Below, piece after piece: positions 12,135 to 21,436 of a DNA stretch of 64,000 nt. The position numbers were made by a program, and so were the translations under genes. Under the pieces are notes generated by a model. The model had not been told where the DNA came from and searched no databases. It was given only the letters and a program-made list of their open reading frames with translations. How positions within the stretch are numbered: the stretch's first letter is position 1; each line of letters starts with the position of its first letter. Source of the stretch: Thalassotalea algicola (GTDB taxonomy: Bacteria > Pseudomonadota > Gammaproteobacteria > Enterobacterales > Alteromonadaceae); assembly GCF_012932965.1 (NCBI RefSeq), contig NZ_JABBXH010000003.1, positions 434,001-498,000 of the forward strand, in the 5' to 3' direction.

Positions 12135-13049
12135 ATGATTAAACAACGTACATTAAAAGATAGCGTTTCAGCAGTCGGTGTTGGTTTGCACAAAGGTGAA
12201 AAGGTAAGGGTCACTCTCCGTCCTGCACCTGCGAATACTGGTATTGTGTTTAGACGCGTCGATTTAGATCCGGTAGTTGATATTAAAGCTACTCCGGAAG
12301 CTGTTGGTGAAACCACGCTATGTACATGTTTAGTTAATGAAGAAGGTGTCCAGATTTCCACCGTCGAACATCTTCTATCTGCAATTGCAGGTATTGGCAT
12401 AGATAATTTAATTATTGATGTCGACTCGCCGGAAGTACCAATTATGGACGGTAGTGCTTTACCTTTTGTTTATCTAATTCAATCGGTAGGTGTTGAAGAG
12501 CAAAACGTTGCTAAGCGTTTTCTTCGAATTAAAAAGCCGATTCGTGTTGAAGAAGGTGACAAGTGGGCAGAGTTAACACCTTATGAAGGTTTTAAAGTTG
12601 ATTTTGCCATTGAGTTTGAGCACCCGGTTATTTCGAAAACAGGTCAGAGTATGACCATGGACTTAACCACATCATCATTTATCAAAGAAATTAGTCGTGC
12701 TCGTACCTTTGGTTTTATGAGAGATATAGAATTTTTGCGCTCTCATAACTTAGCATTGGGCGGTAGTTTAGAAAATGCGATTGTACTTGATGAATATCGC
12801 ATGCTTAATAAAGACGAACTTCGTTATGATGACGAATTCGTTAAGCACAAAATTTTAGATGCCATTGGTGATCTTTATATGGGCGGCGTTAGTATTTTAG
12901 GTGAACTTAAAGCATTTAAATCAGGCCACGCGTTAAATAATATTCTACTTCGTGAAGTATTTAATCAAACAGATGCTTGGGAGTGGGTAACTTATGAAGA
13001 TGAAGCCAAAGCACCGATCATGTTCCAGGAAGCTGGCGCATTTAGCTAA
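12135..13049 (+). CDS. lpxC: UDP-3-O-acyl-N-acetylglucosamine deacetylase LpxC
   Basis: LpxC is the zinc deacetylase that commits UDP-3-O-acyl-GlcNAc to lipid A synthesis. The 304-residue product matches the E. coli length. The first zinc motif is seen as [12 protein letters not shown] (His near residue 79) and the second as [10 protein letters not shown] (His and Asp near 237-241); the catalytic GSALPFV region is also present. It follows ftsZ, as is standard, and ends in front of a strong terminator. In E. coli the enzyme level is controlled by FtsH through the C-terminal tail; the tail here (EAGAFS) differs from the E. coli one. Confidence 0.97.
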   Translation: MIKQRTLKDSVSAVGVGLHKGEKVRVTLRPAPANTGIVFRRVDLDPVVDIKATPEAVGETTLCTCLVNEEGVQISTVEHLLSAIAGIGIDNLIIDVDSPEVPIMDGSALPFVYLIQSVGVEEQNVAKRFLRIKKPIRVEEGDKWAELTPYEGFKVDFAIEFEHPVISKTGQSMTMDLTTSSFIKEISRARTFGFMRDIEFLRSHNLALGGSLENAIVLDEYRMLNKDELRYDDEFVKHKILDAIGDLYMGGVSILGELKAFKSGHALNNILLREVFNQTDAWEWVTYEDEAKAPIMFQEAGAFS

Positions 13050-13073
13050 AAGCAACTGACAATTGAATTATTA

Positions 13074-13098
13074 AAGGCTGACTTTGTCGGCCTTTTTT
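13074..13098 (+). terminator. Rho-independent terminator after lpxC
   Basis: AAGGCTGAC pairs with GTCGGCCTT (one G-T wobble) across a three-base loop and is followed by a run of T. It ends the dcw-lpxC transcription unit. Confidence 0.85.
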
Positions 13099-13247
13099 GT
13101 TTTTGTACATTGTCGTACAATAAAGTAATTAGTTTTAGCAGTTGGCATTTATGATAAATTATGCCAAAGTGCCGCACGCCTTTTAGGTTGTGTATTAAAA
13201 GCGAATGATAATTGTCGTTCAAATGAGCCAAGTTTAGTAAAAGTTTT

Positions 13248-14147
13248 ATGAGTTTAACCCTATTATATCGTGGCAATAATGTAAGATTCTCAATGAAGTT
13301 AACAAAGCTTCATTGGCTTTCTGCGCTTACAATTTTTGCCTTAATGTCAGGGTTAATTGTCCATTTAGTAATATCGGCCAATGCAATTCCGCAGCACAAT
13401 GTTCAAGCACTAGATCCTAATCAAAGTATTGAAGAATTGGCTTCTTCTGAAAAACAACAAGTTATCGCATTAACGCTTAAAATTGCTGAACTACAATCTC
13501 AGGTTTTAAGGTTAAATGCTCTAGGCGATCGCTTAGCAGACGACAATAATATTCCTCAAGAAGAATTTAATTTTGAGCAGATGCCACCAGCGGGTGGGCC
13601 TATTCAATCACCTGAAGAAATAAAAGATAAAACATTGGCAGACTTACTGTTAGAAACTAATGATTTAGCGAAAAGTCTGGCACTTGAAGAAAAACAATTA
13701 AAAATACTTGAATCACTGACATTAGGTCACCATATACAAAATAATAGTTATTTATCTGGTCGCCCAATTATAAAGGGTTGGCTTTCTTCCTATTACGGGA
13801 TCAGGAAAGACCCATTTAATGGCCGTCCTGCTATGCATAAAGGTGTCGACTTTGCAGGAAAGGAAAATGCTCCTATCATTGCGACAGCTTCTGGCGTCGT
13901 TAGCTGGGCTAGCGAACGTTATGGATACGGGAATCTAATTGAAATAGATCATGGTGACGGTTACAAAACACGTTATGGTCACAATAAAGTGATATTGGTC
14001 GAATTAGGCGATGTGGTAGAAAAAGGGCAAGTAATTGCAAAAATGGGAAGTACAGGACGTTCAACTGGTCCTCATGTTCATTACGAAATTTTACGCAATA
14101 ATACACAAATCAACCCCGCGAAATACGTTTATCGCAAAGCTAAATAA
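13248..14147 (+). CDS. M23 family metallopeptidase (probable peptidoglycan endopeptidase)
   Basis: This protein of up to 299 residues is a membrane-anchored LytM/M23 peptidase. It has one N-terminal membrane segment (about residues 23-45), a coiled-coil-like stretch (60-95), and an M23 domain with the zinc ligands in HKGVD (H197, D201) and HVHYE (H276, H278). All catalytic residues appear intact, so it should cut peptide cross-links in the periplasm rather than be an EnvC/NlpD-type inactive activator. ATG 13293, 45 bases later, is an equally possible start; neither has a good ribosome binding site. It occupies the slot between lpxC and secA where E. coli has secM. Confidence 0.9.
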   Translation: MSLTLLYRGNNVRFSMKLTKLHWLSALTIFALMSGLIVHLVISANAIPQHNVQALDPNQSIEELASSEKQQVIALTLKIAELQSQVLRLNALGDRLADDNNIPQEEFNFEQMPPAGGPIQSPEEIKDKTLADLLLETNDLAKSLALEEKQLKILESLTLGHHIQNNSYLSGRPIIKGWLSSYYGIRKDPFNGRPAMHKGVDFAGKENAPIIATASGVVSWASERYGYGNLIEIDHGDGYKTRYGHNKVILVELGDVVEKGQVIAKMGSTGRSTGPHVHYEILRNNTQINPAKYVYRKAK

Positions 14148-14171
14148 CTCAAAGATTTAACAAGGTTTAGG

Positions 14172-14200
14172 TAACAGGTGTATCCCTGTTATTGGATTTT
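14172..14200 (+). terminator. Hairpin with T-run between M23 gene and secA
   Basis: TAACAGG (14172-14178) and CCTGTTA (14185-14191) form a perfect seven-pair stem, followed after four bases by six T. It could be a weak terminator or attenuator in front of secA. Confidence 0.4.
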
Positions 14201-14241
14201 TTATTAGTTGAAGAATTGTCTTCTAAAAATGGTTTAACAAG

Positions 14242-16947
14242 ATGTTTGTAAAGTTAATGACAAAGCTTTTCGGTAGTCGAAATGACAGATTACTGAAAAA
14301 AATGCGCAGAGAAGTAGATAAAATTAATGCGTTAGAAGCGACAATTGAAGCGTTAAGTGACGAAGAGATTAAAGCGAAAACAACAGAGTTCAAAGAACGT
14401 TTAGAGCAAGGTGAAACGTTAGAAGCGATTTTACCTGAAGCATTTGCTGTTGTTCGCGAAGCAAGTAAGCGTGTTTTTGAGATGCGTCACTTTGATATGC
14501 AAATGGTCGGCGGCATGGTGTTAAACCAAGGTAAAATTGCCGAAATGCGTACTGGTGAAGGTAAAACGTTAACCGCAACATTACCGGCTTACCTTAATGG
14601 TTTGACTGGAAAAGGCGTACATATCGTTACTGTTAACGACTATTTGGCTAAACGTGATGCTGACTGGTCTCGCCCATTATTTGAATTTCTTGGCTTAACA
14701 GTTGGTTGTAATATCCCTGGTATGGCGCCAGCGGAAAAACATGAAGCCTATAACTGTGACATTACCTACGGTACAAATAACGAGTTTGGTTTTGATTACT
14801 TACGCGACAATATGGCATTTACCACTGAAGAGCGTGTTCAACGTCCTTTAAACTTTGCGGTAGTCGATGAGGTAGATTCAATCCTAATTGATGAAGCTCG
14901 TACGCCATTAATTATTTCAGGTCAGGCAGAAGATAGTTCAGAACTTTATCGCGCAATTAATACAATTGTTCCAGACCTAGAACGCCAAAGTGAAGAAGAT
15001 AAAGACGAAGAAACAGGGCAGTCAGAAGATTTTGTAGAGGGTGATTTCACCGTTGATGAAAAATCTAAACAAGTTTATTTAACTGAGCGTGGCCAAATAC
15101 GCATCGAAGAAATCTTGCAAGGTAAAGGCCTTATCAAAGAAGGTGAGTCTTTATTTGCTGCCGCTAATATTTCGCTATTGCATCATGTTATGGCGGCACT
15201 TCGTGCACATAACCTATTCCAAAAAGACGTTGATTACATTGTTAAAGACGATGAAATCGTTATTGTTGACGAGCACACTGGTCGTACAATGGAAGGACGT
15301 CGTTGGTCTGAAGGTTTACACCAAGCGGTTGAAGCTAAAGAAGGTGTAAATATTCAAAATGAAAACCAAACATTAGCATCTATTACGTTCCAAAATTACT
15401 TCCGTATTTATAACAAACTGTCAGGTATGACAGGTACTGCTGATACTGAAGCGTTTGAATTTAACCATATTTACGGTTTAGAAACGGTAATTATCCCAAC
15501 GAATAGACCGATGATCCGTAAAGATATGGCGGATTTAATCTACCTAACAGCGGAAGAAAAGTTTGAAGCGATTTTAGAAGACATTAAAGATTGTGTAGAA
15601 CGTGGTCAGCCGGTTCTTGTAGGTACTATCAGTATCGAAACTTCAGAATTCCTTTCTGCTTACTTAAAGAAAGCGAAAATTAAGCACAAAGTACTGAATG
15701 CGAAATTTCATGCTCAGGAAGCGGAAATTGTCGCAGAAGCCGGTAAAATCGGTGGTGTAACTATTGCTACTAATATGGCTGGTCGTGGTACTGATATTGT
15801 ATTAGGTGGTAACTTAGATGCTGCTATTGCAAAAATTCAAAACCCAACAGATGAGCAAATCGCTAAAGTTAAAGCGGACTGGCAAGTTGAACATGACAAA
15901 GTGCTAGAGCTTGGCGGCTTACATATTGTTGCTACCGAGCGTCACGAGTCACGTCGTATCGATAATCAGCTACGTGGTCGTTCTGGTCGTCAAGGTGATG
16001 CGGGTTCTACTCGTTTCTATCTTTCAATGGAAGATGGCTTGATGCGTATATTTGCCTCTGAGCGTATCGCTAACATGATGCGTAAGTTAGGCATGGAGCG
16101 TGGCGAAGCTATCGAGCATCCGTGGGTAACTAAGAGTATTGAAAATGCGCAACGAAAAGTAGAAGGCCGTAACTTCGATATTCGTAAGCAGCTACTAGAA
16201 TTTGATGATGTTGCCAATGATCAACGTAAAGTAATTTACGAACAGCGCAATGAATTATTAGACGAGAGTGATATTGGCGAAGTTGTAGGTATTATTCGCA
16301 ATGATGTTTTAAATGGCATTATTGATCAGCACATACCACCGCAATCATTAGAAGAAATGTGGGATGTTCAAGGATTAGAGGATCGTCTGAAAGGTGAATT
16401 CAATACAGAACTTGCAGTAGCGAAATGGCTTGAAGAAGATAAGAGTCTTCATGAAGAAACACTTCGCGAAAAAATTATTGCTGAGTTTGAAGCGCTATAC
16501 TCTGCTAAAGAAGAAATGGTTGGTAAAGACGTACTTCGTCAGTTTGAAAAAGCAGTTATGCTGCAAAGTTTGGATTCTCATTGGAAAGAACATTTATCAG
16601 CAATGGATCACTTGCGTCAAGGTATTCATTTACGTGGTTATGCGCAAAAGAATCCGAAGCAAGAGTACAAGCGCGAATCTTTTGAGTTATTCTCAGAGAT
16701 GCTTGATAATTTGAAGTATGACGTTGTAGGAATTTTAAGTAAGGTTCAAATTCAGGCTGAATCAGATGTTGAAGCAGTAGAAGAGCAACATCGTAAAGCC
16801 GAAGAGTTACCGAAAAACTACCAACATCAAGAGGCCGAAAATGAAGTTGCACCACAGCAGCAACGTCAGCCTAGAGTTGGGCGTAACGATCCATGTCCAT
16901 GTGGTTCTGGTAAAAAGTATAAGCAATGTCATGGTAAGTTAAACTAA
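14242..16947 (+). CDS. secA: Preprotein translocase ATPase SecA
   Basis: SecA is the motor that drives unfolded preproteins through SecYEG. The 901-residue protein is full length: [16 protein letters not shown] at the N-terminus, Walker A GEGKT at residues 105-109, the [14 protein letters not shown] Walker B and following region, the preprotein cross-linking domain, the second nucleotide domain with [10 protein letters not shown] and GRSGRQGD, the helical scaffold, and the C-terminal zinc motif with C885, C887, C896 and H897 that binds SecB and phospholipids. Adjacent mutT downstream matches the E. coli order. No SecM-type arrest peptide was found upstream. Confidence 0.98.
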   Translation: MFVKLMTKLFGSRNDRLLKKMRREVDKINALEATIEALSDEEIKAKTTEFKERLEQGETLEAILPEAFAVVREASKRVFEMRHFDMQMVGGMVLNQGKIAEMRTGEGKTLTATLPAYLNGLTGKGVHIVTVNDYLAKRDADWSRPLFEFLGLTVGCNIPGMAPAEKHEAYNCDITYGTNNEFGFDYLRDNMAFTTEERVQRPLNFAVVDEVDSILIDEARTPLIISGQAEDSSELYRAINTIVPDLERQSEEDKDEETGQSEDFVEGDFTVDEKSKQVYLTERGQIRIEEILQGKGLIKEGESLFAAANISLLHHVMAALRAHNLFQKDVDYIVKDDEIVIVDEHTGRTMEGRRWSEGLHQAVEAKEGVNIQNENQTLASITFQNYFRIYNKLSGMTGTADTEAFEFNHIYGLETVIIPTNRPMIRKDMADLIYLTAEEKFEAILEDIKDCVERGQPVLVGTISIETSEFLSAYLKKAKIKHKVLNAKFHAQEAEIVAEAGKIGGVTIATNMAGRGTDIVLGGNLDAAIAKIQNPTDEQIAKVKADWQVEHDKVLELGGLHIVATERHESRRIDNQLRGRSGRQGDAGSTRFYLSMEDGLMRIFASERIANMMRKLGMERGEAIEHPWVTKSIENAQRKVEGRNFDIRKQLLEFDDVANDQRKVIYEQRNELLDESDIGEVVGIIRNDVLNGIIDQHIPPQSLEEMWDVQGLEDRLKGEFNTELAVAKWLEEDKSLHEETLREKIIAEFEALYSAKEEMVGKDVLRQFEKAVMLQSLDSHWKEHLSAMDHLRQGIHLRGYAQKNPKQEYKRESFELFSEMLDNLKYDVVGILSKVQIQAESDVEAVEEQHRKAEELPKNYQHQEAENEVAPQQQRQPRVGRNDPCPCGSGKKYKQCHGKLN

Positions 16948-16976
16948 TCTAACCAAGTCATAGAAGAACAAATTAT

Positions 16977-17003
16977 AAAAAGGTGGATTTTCCACCTTTT
17001 TTA
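16977..17003 (+). terminator. Rho-independent terminator after secA
   Basis: AAAGGTGGA and TCCACCTTT form a nine-pair stem with a very short loop and are followed by a T-run, 30 bases past the secA stop. Confidence 0.85.
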
Positions 17004-17026
17004 TTGCCAAAAAATTAGGAGAAATT

Positions 17027-17419
17027 TTGAAACAAGTTCATGTTGCCGTTGGCGTTATTGTAAAAGGCAAGCAAGTATTTCTAACTAGAAGGCACAGTAG
17101 TGCTCATCAAGGCGGGAAATGGGAGTTTCCTGGTGGTAAGGTGGAAAGCGATGAAACTGTCGCTCAAGCGCTTGCTAGAGAGCTTAAAGAAGAAGTGTCA
17201 ATAGATATTCTAGCGTGTACGCCATTTATGGAAATTAGCCATGATTATGGTGATAAACAAGTGAAGCTTGATATATTTGTTGTTGATCAGTTTATCGGTG
17301 AGCCCAACTCTTTAGAAGGTAACGAACAGCAGTGGTTTGCAATCAGTGCCATCAATGACTTGGACTTCCCTGCTGCAAACCTAGCAATTGTTGAAAAACT
17401 CCAAGTAGAATTTTCTTAA
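17027..17419 (+). CDS. mutT: 8-oxo-dGTP diphosphatase MutT (Nudix hydrolase)
   Basis: MutT hydrolyses 8-oxo-dGTP to the monophosphate and so prevents A:T to C:G mutations. The 130-residue protein starts with TTG at 17027, five bases after AGGAG, and begins KQVHVAVGVI like other MutTs. The Nudix box runs from GGKVESDE to RELKEEVSI; the metal-binding glutamates are kept, but the last conserved glycine (EEVGI in E. coli) is serine here. Position after secA is the conserved one. It converges on yacG with only 15 bases between the stops. Confidence 0.93.
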   Translation: MKQVHVAVGVIVKGKQVFLTRRHSSAHQGGKWEFPGGKVESDETVAQALARELKEEVSIDILACTPFMEISHDYGDKQVKLDIFVVDQFIGEPNSLEGNEQQWFAISAINDLDFPAANLAIVEKLQVEFS

Positions 17420-17434
17420 AATTACAGGAATGGT

Positions 17435-17671
17435 TTATTCAGGCTCAACGAAGAATTTGTTGTGTTGAAGGAATTGCTCTTCCAATGCATCTATCATTTC
17501 TTCGGAAATCGGCTCATTGCTTGGTAATTTTTGAGAAATCTTATGGTTTTCTTCTGCCCAGTCACCCAAATCAATTAGTTTACAGCGCTCAGAACAGAAG
17601 GGTCTAAAAGTATTTTCTGCTTGCCATTGTACGTCTTTTTCGCAAGTGGGGCATTTCACAATTAATGTCAT
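17435..17671 (-). CDS. yacG: DNA gyrase inhibitor / zinc protein YacG
   Basis: YacG is a small zinc protein that binds GyrB and inhibits gyrase in vitro in E. coli. The 78-residue product has the four zinc cysteines C7, C10, C26 and C30 in the pattern CPTC...FCSERC, followed by [11 protein letters not shown], a family signature, and an acidic tail. It is last in the pilB-pilC-pilD-coaE-zapD-yacG strand, as in many gammaproteobacteria. Confidence 0.94.
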   Translation of the reverse strand: MTLIVKCPTCEKDVQWQAENTFRPFCSERCKLIDLGDWAEENHKISQKLPSNEPISEEMIDALEEQFLQHNKFFVEPE

Positions 17672-17719
17672 TTTGTTTAATGTATCACTTCATTTGATTG
17701 AATTGGCGCGAGTATAGCG

Positions 17720-18466
17720 CTAGCAGCGGGCAAGTTCAAATGTCGTGGGCTGGCTTGAATATTTTCGCCCAGTTTTATCGCATGGCAACATAAACCGAAT
17801 GGAATAGCGAAATTTATTACCACTAACGGTTGGGTAATGTTGAGACCTTTCATCAACCTTAATGCGCAGTAGTAATAGGCCTTCACCATTATCTTGATAA
17901 AAGCCGCTTTCAGTATTAATCGTGTCATACCCACTGCGTTGACGCAGGAACTTCATAATTAATCCAATTGCTTGTTCTAATTCTGCAAGCTTACTTAACC
18001 AAAGTGATATATCTGTACTTATCCTATCGATTGGCCTGCTTAACCAAAATTGCAGTTGTGGAAGGTCAAATATTGAACTACCACCTTGAATGGCAAACCG
18101 TTGCTTAATTGATGCAAGCAATTTGTCATCTTTTAATACGTGCCAAGGTGGAAGGTTGCCGCGTAATGTACAAATCAGAGCAACGACTTGTTGTAAATTT
18201 TCTTCTAAAACTGGGCTATTAATTTCGGGTGATTTAGACCAGATCACCAAATGTTGTTCTAGTTTCTCTAAATCTTTTATTAATTCGCCGCGGATGTCAT
18301 TTCTGTCTAAAGTGTCAAAAATAGCGAAAAGGGCATTAAAGAATACTTGATAATTGGTTGCGATTTGTTCTGGTAGGCAGTTTTTAGCCTGAGCAAATAA
18401 TTGCTCAAGTTTAAGGTAATTTCGGATACGCTCGTTGAGCGGGTGTTCGTATAAAACCGATGCCAT
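17720..18466 (-). CDS. zapD: Z-ring associated protein ZapD
   Basis: ZapD (formerly YacF, DUF1342) binds the FtsZ C-terminal tail and bundles filaments. The 248-residue protein begins with YEHPLNERIRNYLKLE, the family's N-terminal signature, is helical in its first half and ends with a basic beta domain containing RFMLPC. It sits between coaE and yacG, which is the standard arrangement. Length and sequence look normal. Confidence 0.95.
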   Translation of the reverse strand: MASVLYEHPLNERIRNYLKLEQLFAQAKNCLPEQIATNYQVFFNALFAIFDTLDRNDIRGELIKDLEKLEQHLVIWSKSPEINSPVLEENLQQVVALICTLRGNLPPWHVLKDDKLLASIKQRFAIQGGSSIFDLPQLQFWLSRPIDRISTDISLWLSKLAELEQAIGLIMKFLRQRSGYDTINTESGFYQDNGEGLLLLRIKVDERSQHYPTVSGNKFRYSIRFMLPCDKTGRKYSSQPTTFELARC

Positions 18467-18542
18467 TACAAAAAGTTAAAGGTTAAGTTGCAGTTATACT
18501 AACGGGTGATTCTAAAAATGGCGAATTATTTTAACCAAATTG

Positions 18543-19145
18543 TCATTTTTCATTGGCAGCCAACTGTAAATAGTGCTTATGAAGTGCATCGACACTTTGC
18601 TCAATTTGGATAAAATCGCTTTTACTATTGTCAATAATGTCATCAGCTCTACTGAGTCTAAGCTCTCGGGTAATTTGCGCATTAATTATATTTTTAACAA
18701 TATTTTCGTCACAATTATCTCGCTGTGCTGTTCTTGATATTTGTTGCTCTTCAGGCACATCGACAACCAAAACTCGGTTAACATGTTTGTCGAGTTGATT
18801 CTCTAACAATAACGGAGCAACCAAAATACAGTAGGGTGAATGACAAGCAGATATTTGAGAAAAAACTTCATCTCTGATCAGTGGATGAAGTAACTGGTTT
18901 AGCCACTGCTTTTCAGACTCATCAGTGAAGACTATTTCTCTTAGCGCAGCTCTATCTAGTTCGCCATTGCCTTTGATTATGCTTAAACCAAAATGATCAA
19001 TTATTGACCCTAAACCGACACTTTCAGGTTCCACTACTTCGCGAGCAACGACATCAGCATCGACGATGTCTATATCCTTTTGAGCAAATAAATTTGCTAT
19101 GGTCGTTTTACCGCTGCCGATGCCGCCTGTTAAACCGATGATCAC
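18543..19145 (-). CDS. coaE: Dephospho-CoA kinase CoaE
   Basis: CoaE phosphorylates dephospho-CoA to coenzyme A, the last step of CoA synthesis. The 200-residue P-loop kinase has GGIGSGKTT at residues 7-15, the DADVVAREV substrate motif, and a LID region around TAQRDNCDE. The start codon is GTG at 19145, four bases beyond the pilD stop, so translation is likely coupled to pilD; this pilD-coaE adjacency is common. Confidence 0.96.
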   Translation of the reverse strand: MIIGLTGGIGSGKTTIANLFAQKDIDIVDADVVAREVVEPESVGLGSIIDHFGLSIIKGNGELDRAALREIVFTDESEKQWLNQLLHPLIRDEVFSQISACHSPYCILVAPLLLENQLDKHVNRVLVVDVPEEQQISRTAQRDNCDENIVKNIINAQITRELRLSRADDIIDNSKSDFIQIEQSVDALHKHYLQLAANEK

Positions 19146-19149
19146 AATT

Positions 19150-20034
19150 TTACCCTAATTGACTTAAATACCATTGCCATATCGGAGCTCCCCAAAGTAA
19201 GCAAATCCAACCGGCTACTGCTAAATATGGACCAAAGGGTATTGCTTGATCACGTTGATGATTCTTAAATACCATTAAACTGATGCCAACAATTGCGCCA
19301 ACTAATGAGGCCATTAAAATAAGTAATGGTAGTAATTGCCAGCCCATCCAAGCACCGAATAAAGCGACCAATTTAAAGTCGCCATGACCCATTCCTTCTT
19401 TACCCGTTAATATCTTAAACAACCAAAATACACTGAATAAACTTAGGTAACCGGCTACAGCGCCTATCACGGCATCGTCAATTGGCACTATAAGGCCGTT
19501 TAAGTTAATGAGTAGCCCTAGCCAAAGAAAAGGTAATGTTATTTGGTCAGGCAGTAGCATGTGGTCCAAATCGATGACGGTTAATGCGATTAAAGCAAAA
19601 GTGAGAAACAGCACCCAAAATGCCGTCCAAGTCACGCCATAATGGCTAGCCACTATAAATCCCATTACCGCTGTAATTAATTCAATTATTGGGTATCGTT
19701 TAGCAATAGGATTTTTACAACTACTACACTTTCCTTTTAATAGTAACCAACTTAATACTGGAATATTTTCGTAAAACTTAATTGCATGACCACATTTAGG
19801 GCAGGTCGAATTTGGTTTAGATAAAGTGATTGGTGTTAAATCTCGAGTAGGTTCTTTTGGTACTTCATCACTTAAAAATTCGCGACATTCTTGATACCAG
19901 CCGTACTCCATCATTTTTGGTAAGCGATGTATTACGACGTTTAAAAAGCTACCAACTAATAATGAAAAAACAACAATTGATCCATAATAAAATGCGGGCA
20001 CTTGTTCGAAAGTAGCAATGACATTTTCTAACAT
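19150..20034 (-). CDS. pilD: Prepilin peptidase / N-methyltransferase PilD
   Basis: PilD removes the leader from type IV prepilins and methylates the new N-terminal phenylalanine; it also serves type II secretion where present. The 294-residue integral membrane protein has the cytoplasmic zinc domain cysteines C78, C81, C103 and C106, and the two aspartyl protease sites in IDLDHMLLPD (Asp near 155) and GMGHGD (D219). A transcription terminator lies between it and pilC, so it may have its own promoter with coaE. Confidence 0.96.
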   Translation of the reverse strand: MLENVIATFEQVPAFYYGSIVVFSLLVGSFLNVVIHRLPKMMEYGWYQECREFLSDEVPKEPTRDLTPITLSKPNSTCPKCGHAIKFYENIPVLSWLLLKGKCSSCKNPIAKRYPIIELITAVMGFIVASHYGVTWTAFWVLFLTFALIALTVIDLDHMLLPDQITLPFLWLGLLINLNGLIVPIDDAVIGAVAGYLSLFSVFWLFKILTGKEGMGHGDFKLVALFGAWMGWQLLPLLILMASLVGAIVGISLMVFKNHQRDQAIPFGPYLAVAGWICLLWGAPIWQWYLSQLG

Positions 20035-20066
20035 ACTAAAAACCTAAATTTATTAAATGTTAAAAC

Positions 20067-20105
20067 CAAAAAAGCCATTAACTAGCTTTTACTAGCAATG
20101 GCTTT
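20067..20105 (-). terminator. Hairpin with T-run between pilC and pilD
   Basis: AAAGCCATT (20071-20079) pairs with AATGGCTTT (20097-20105), with an inner CTAG/CTAG pairing. On the minus strand the stem is followed by six or more T, so it can end pilBC transcripts before pilD. Confidence 0.7.
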
Positions 20106-20122
20106 ATTTTAGGGGTTGTTGA

Positions 20123-21388
20123 TTATACCACTTGACCGATTTGGAAAATTGGTAAATACATCGCAATAATTAAACCACCGATGACTACACCTAAAACTGA
20201 CATAATCATTGGCTCTAAAAGAGCCGTTAAATTATCTACGGCGTTATCAACTTCTGCTTCATAAACACTAGCTACTTTAGCCAACATGTCATCAACTGCA
20301 CCAGATTCCTCACCGATAGCAACCATTTGGATTACCATGTCGGGGAAAATTTGAGAATTTCGCATAGCTAAGTTCATTTGCATACCAGAAGATACTTCAG
20401 AGCGAATATCTAATATTGCATCTCGATATACCGCGTTACCGGAGGCACCGGCAGCAGATTCTAATGCGTCTATTAACGGTACACCAGCAGCAAATGTGGT
20501 CGACAAGGTTCGGGCATAACGGGCAACTGCTGCCTTATCCAAAATATCACCAATAACAGGTATCTTCAAAACTGCTTTATCAACCTTGTCTCTAAAATCT
20601 TGACTGTTTTGGTGGGTTTTCTTAAACATAAAGCCAGCAGCAAATAAAGTACCCAATCCAAGGTACCAATAAGCTTGCATAAACTCAGAAATAGCTATAA
20701 CTAACAGCGTGAAGGCTGGAAGTTCTGCGCCAAAGTTAGCAAAAATGTCTTGGAAAACCGGTACTACAAATATCAGTAGTATTGAAGTCACAATTGCTGC
20801 AATAACTAATACGGATATAGGGTAGGTTAGCGCTTTTTTGATTTTGGCTTTTAATGCTTCAGCTTTTTCTTTATATGTGGCTATACGGTCATAGATAGTT
20901 TCAAGTGCACCAGATTGTTCGCCAGATGCCACTAGATCACAATATAAATCATCAAAATATTTAGGGTGCTCTCGAAGACAATCGGAAAGCGGTAAACCGG
21001 AAGCGAGTTTTATGCCTATATCGTTTAAAAGTTTTTGCATATTGCCATTATCATTTCCTTTGGCAATCATTTCGATGCTTTGCACTAGCGGCACGCCTGC
21101 ACCCAACATAGTTGCGATCTGCCTTGTTACGGTAGCGATATCTGCAGGTTGAATTGCCTTATCACCACCGCCGAGACCAAATAAAGGTCTTGGTTTTTTC
21201 TTAACTTTACCAGGGGTTACGCCTTGCTTTCTCAGCTGAGCTTTTAAATCTAAAATGCTTGCAGCACTTAGTTCGCCCGATATTTTTTTACCTTTTCGGT
21301 TAACACCTTGCCAAATAAATACATCATTAGGCTTTGTTTTAACATTTTTCTTGGAAGATTTTGCTTTCGATGCTGATGATACTGCCAT
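20123..21388 (-). CDS. pilC: Type IV pilus inner-membrane platform protein PilC
   Basis: PilC is the inner-membrane platform that couples the PilB and PilT motors to pilin addition and removal. The 421-residue protein has a basic cytoplasmic N-terminal part (FIWQGVNRKGKKISGEL) and two GspF domains, each with a cytoplasmic helical bundle followed by membrane segments; the motif GEQSGALE in the first and GEESGAVDDML in the second are typical. It lies 48 bases after pilB and before pilD. Confidence 0.96.
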   Translation of the reverse strand: MAVSSASKAKSSKKNVKTKPNDVFIWQGVNRKGKKISGELSAASILDLKAQLRKQGVTPGKVKKKPRPLFGLGGGDKAIQPADIATVTRQIATMLGAGVPLVQSIEMIAKGNDNGNMQKLLNDIGIKLASGLPLSDCLREHPKYFDDLYCDLVASGEQSGALETIYDRIATYKEKAEALKAKIKKALTYPISVLVIAAIVTSILLIFVVPVFQDIFANFGAELPAFTLLVIAISEFMQAYWYLGLGTLFAAGFMFKKTHQNSQDFRDKVDKAVLKIPVIGDILDKAAVARYARTLSTTFAAGVPLIDALESAAGASGNAVYRDAILDIRSEVSSGMQMNLAMRNSQIFPDMVIQMVAIGEESGAVDDMLAKVASVYEAEVDNAVDNLTALLEPMIMSVLGVVIGGLIIAMYLPIFQIGQVV

Positions 21389-21436
21389 GTTTACTTCCTT
21401 TACGCTTTTTCATTATTTTATTGTAATTATTGGTGC

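Noticed and set aside
13046-13276. Minus-strand 76-codon frame between lpxC and the M23 gene, considered as a DciA (DUF721) or SecM replacement
   Set aside because: The product does not resemble DciA or SecM, and the frame covers the lpxC terminator and the likely M23 promoter.
15089-15349. 86-codon open frame inside secA on the same strand
   Set aside because: It lies fully within secA in another frame, with Lys/Leu-rich low-complexity product and no family match; it is a shadow.
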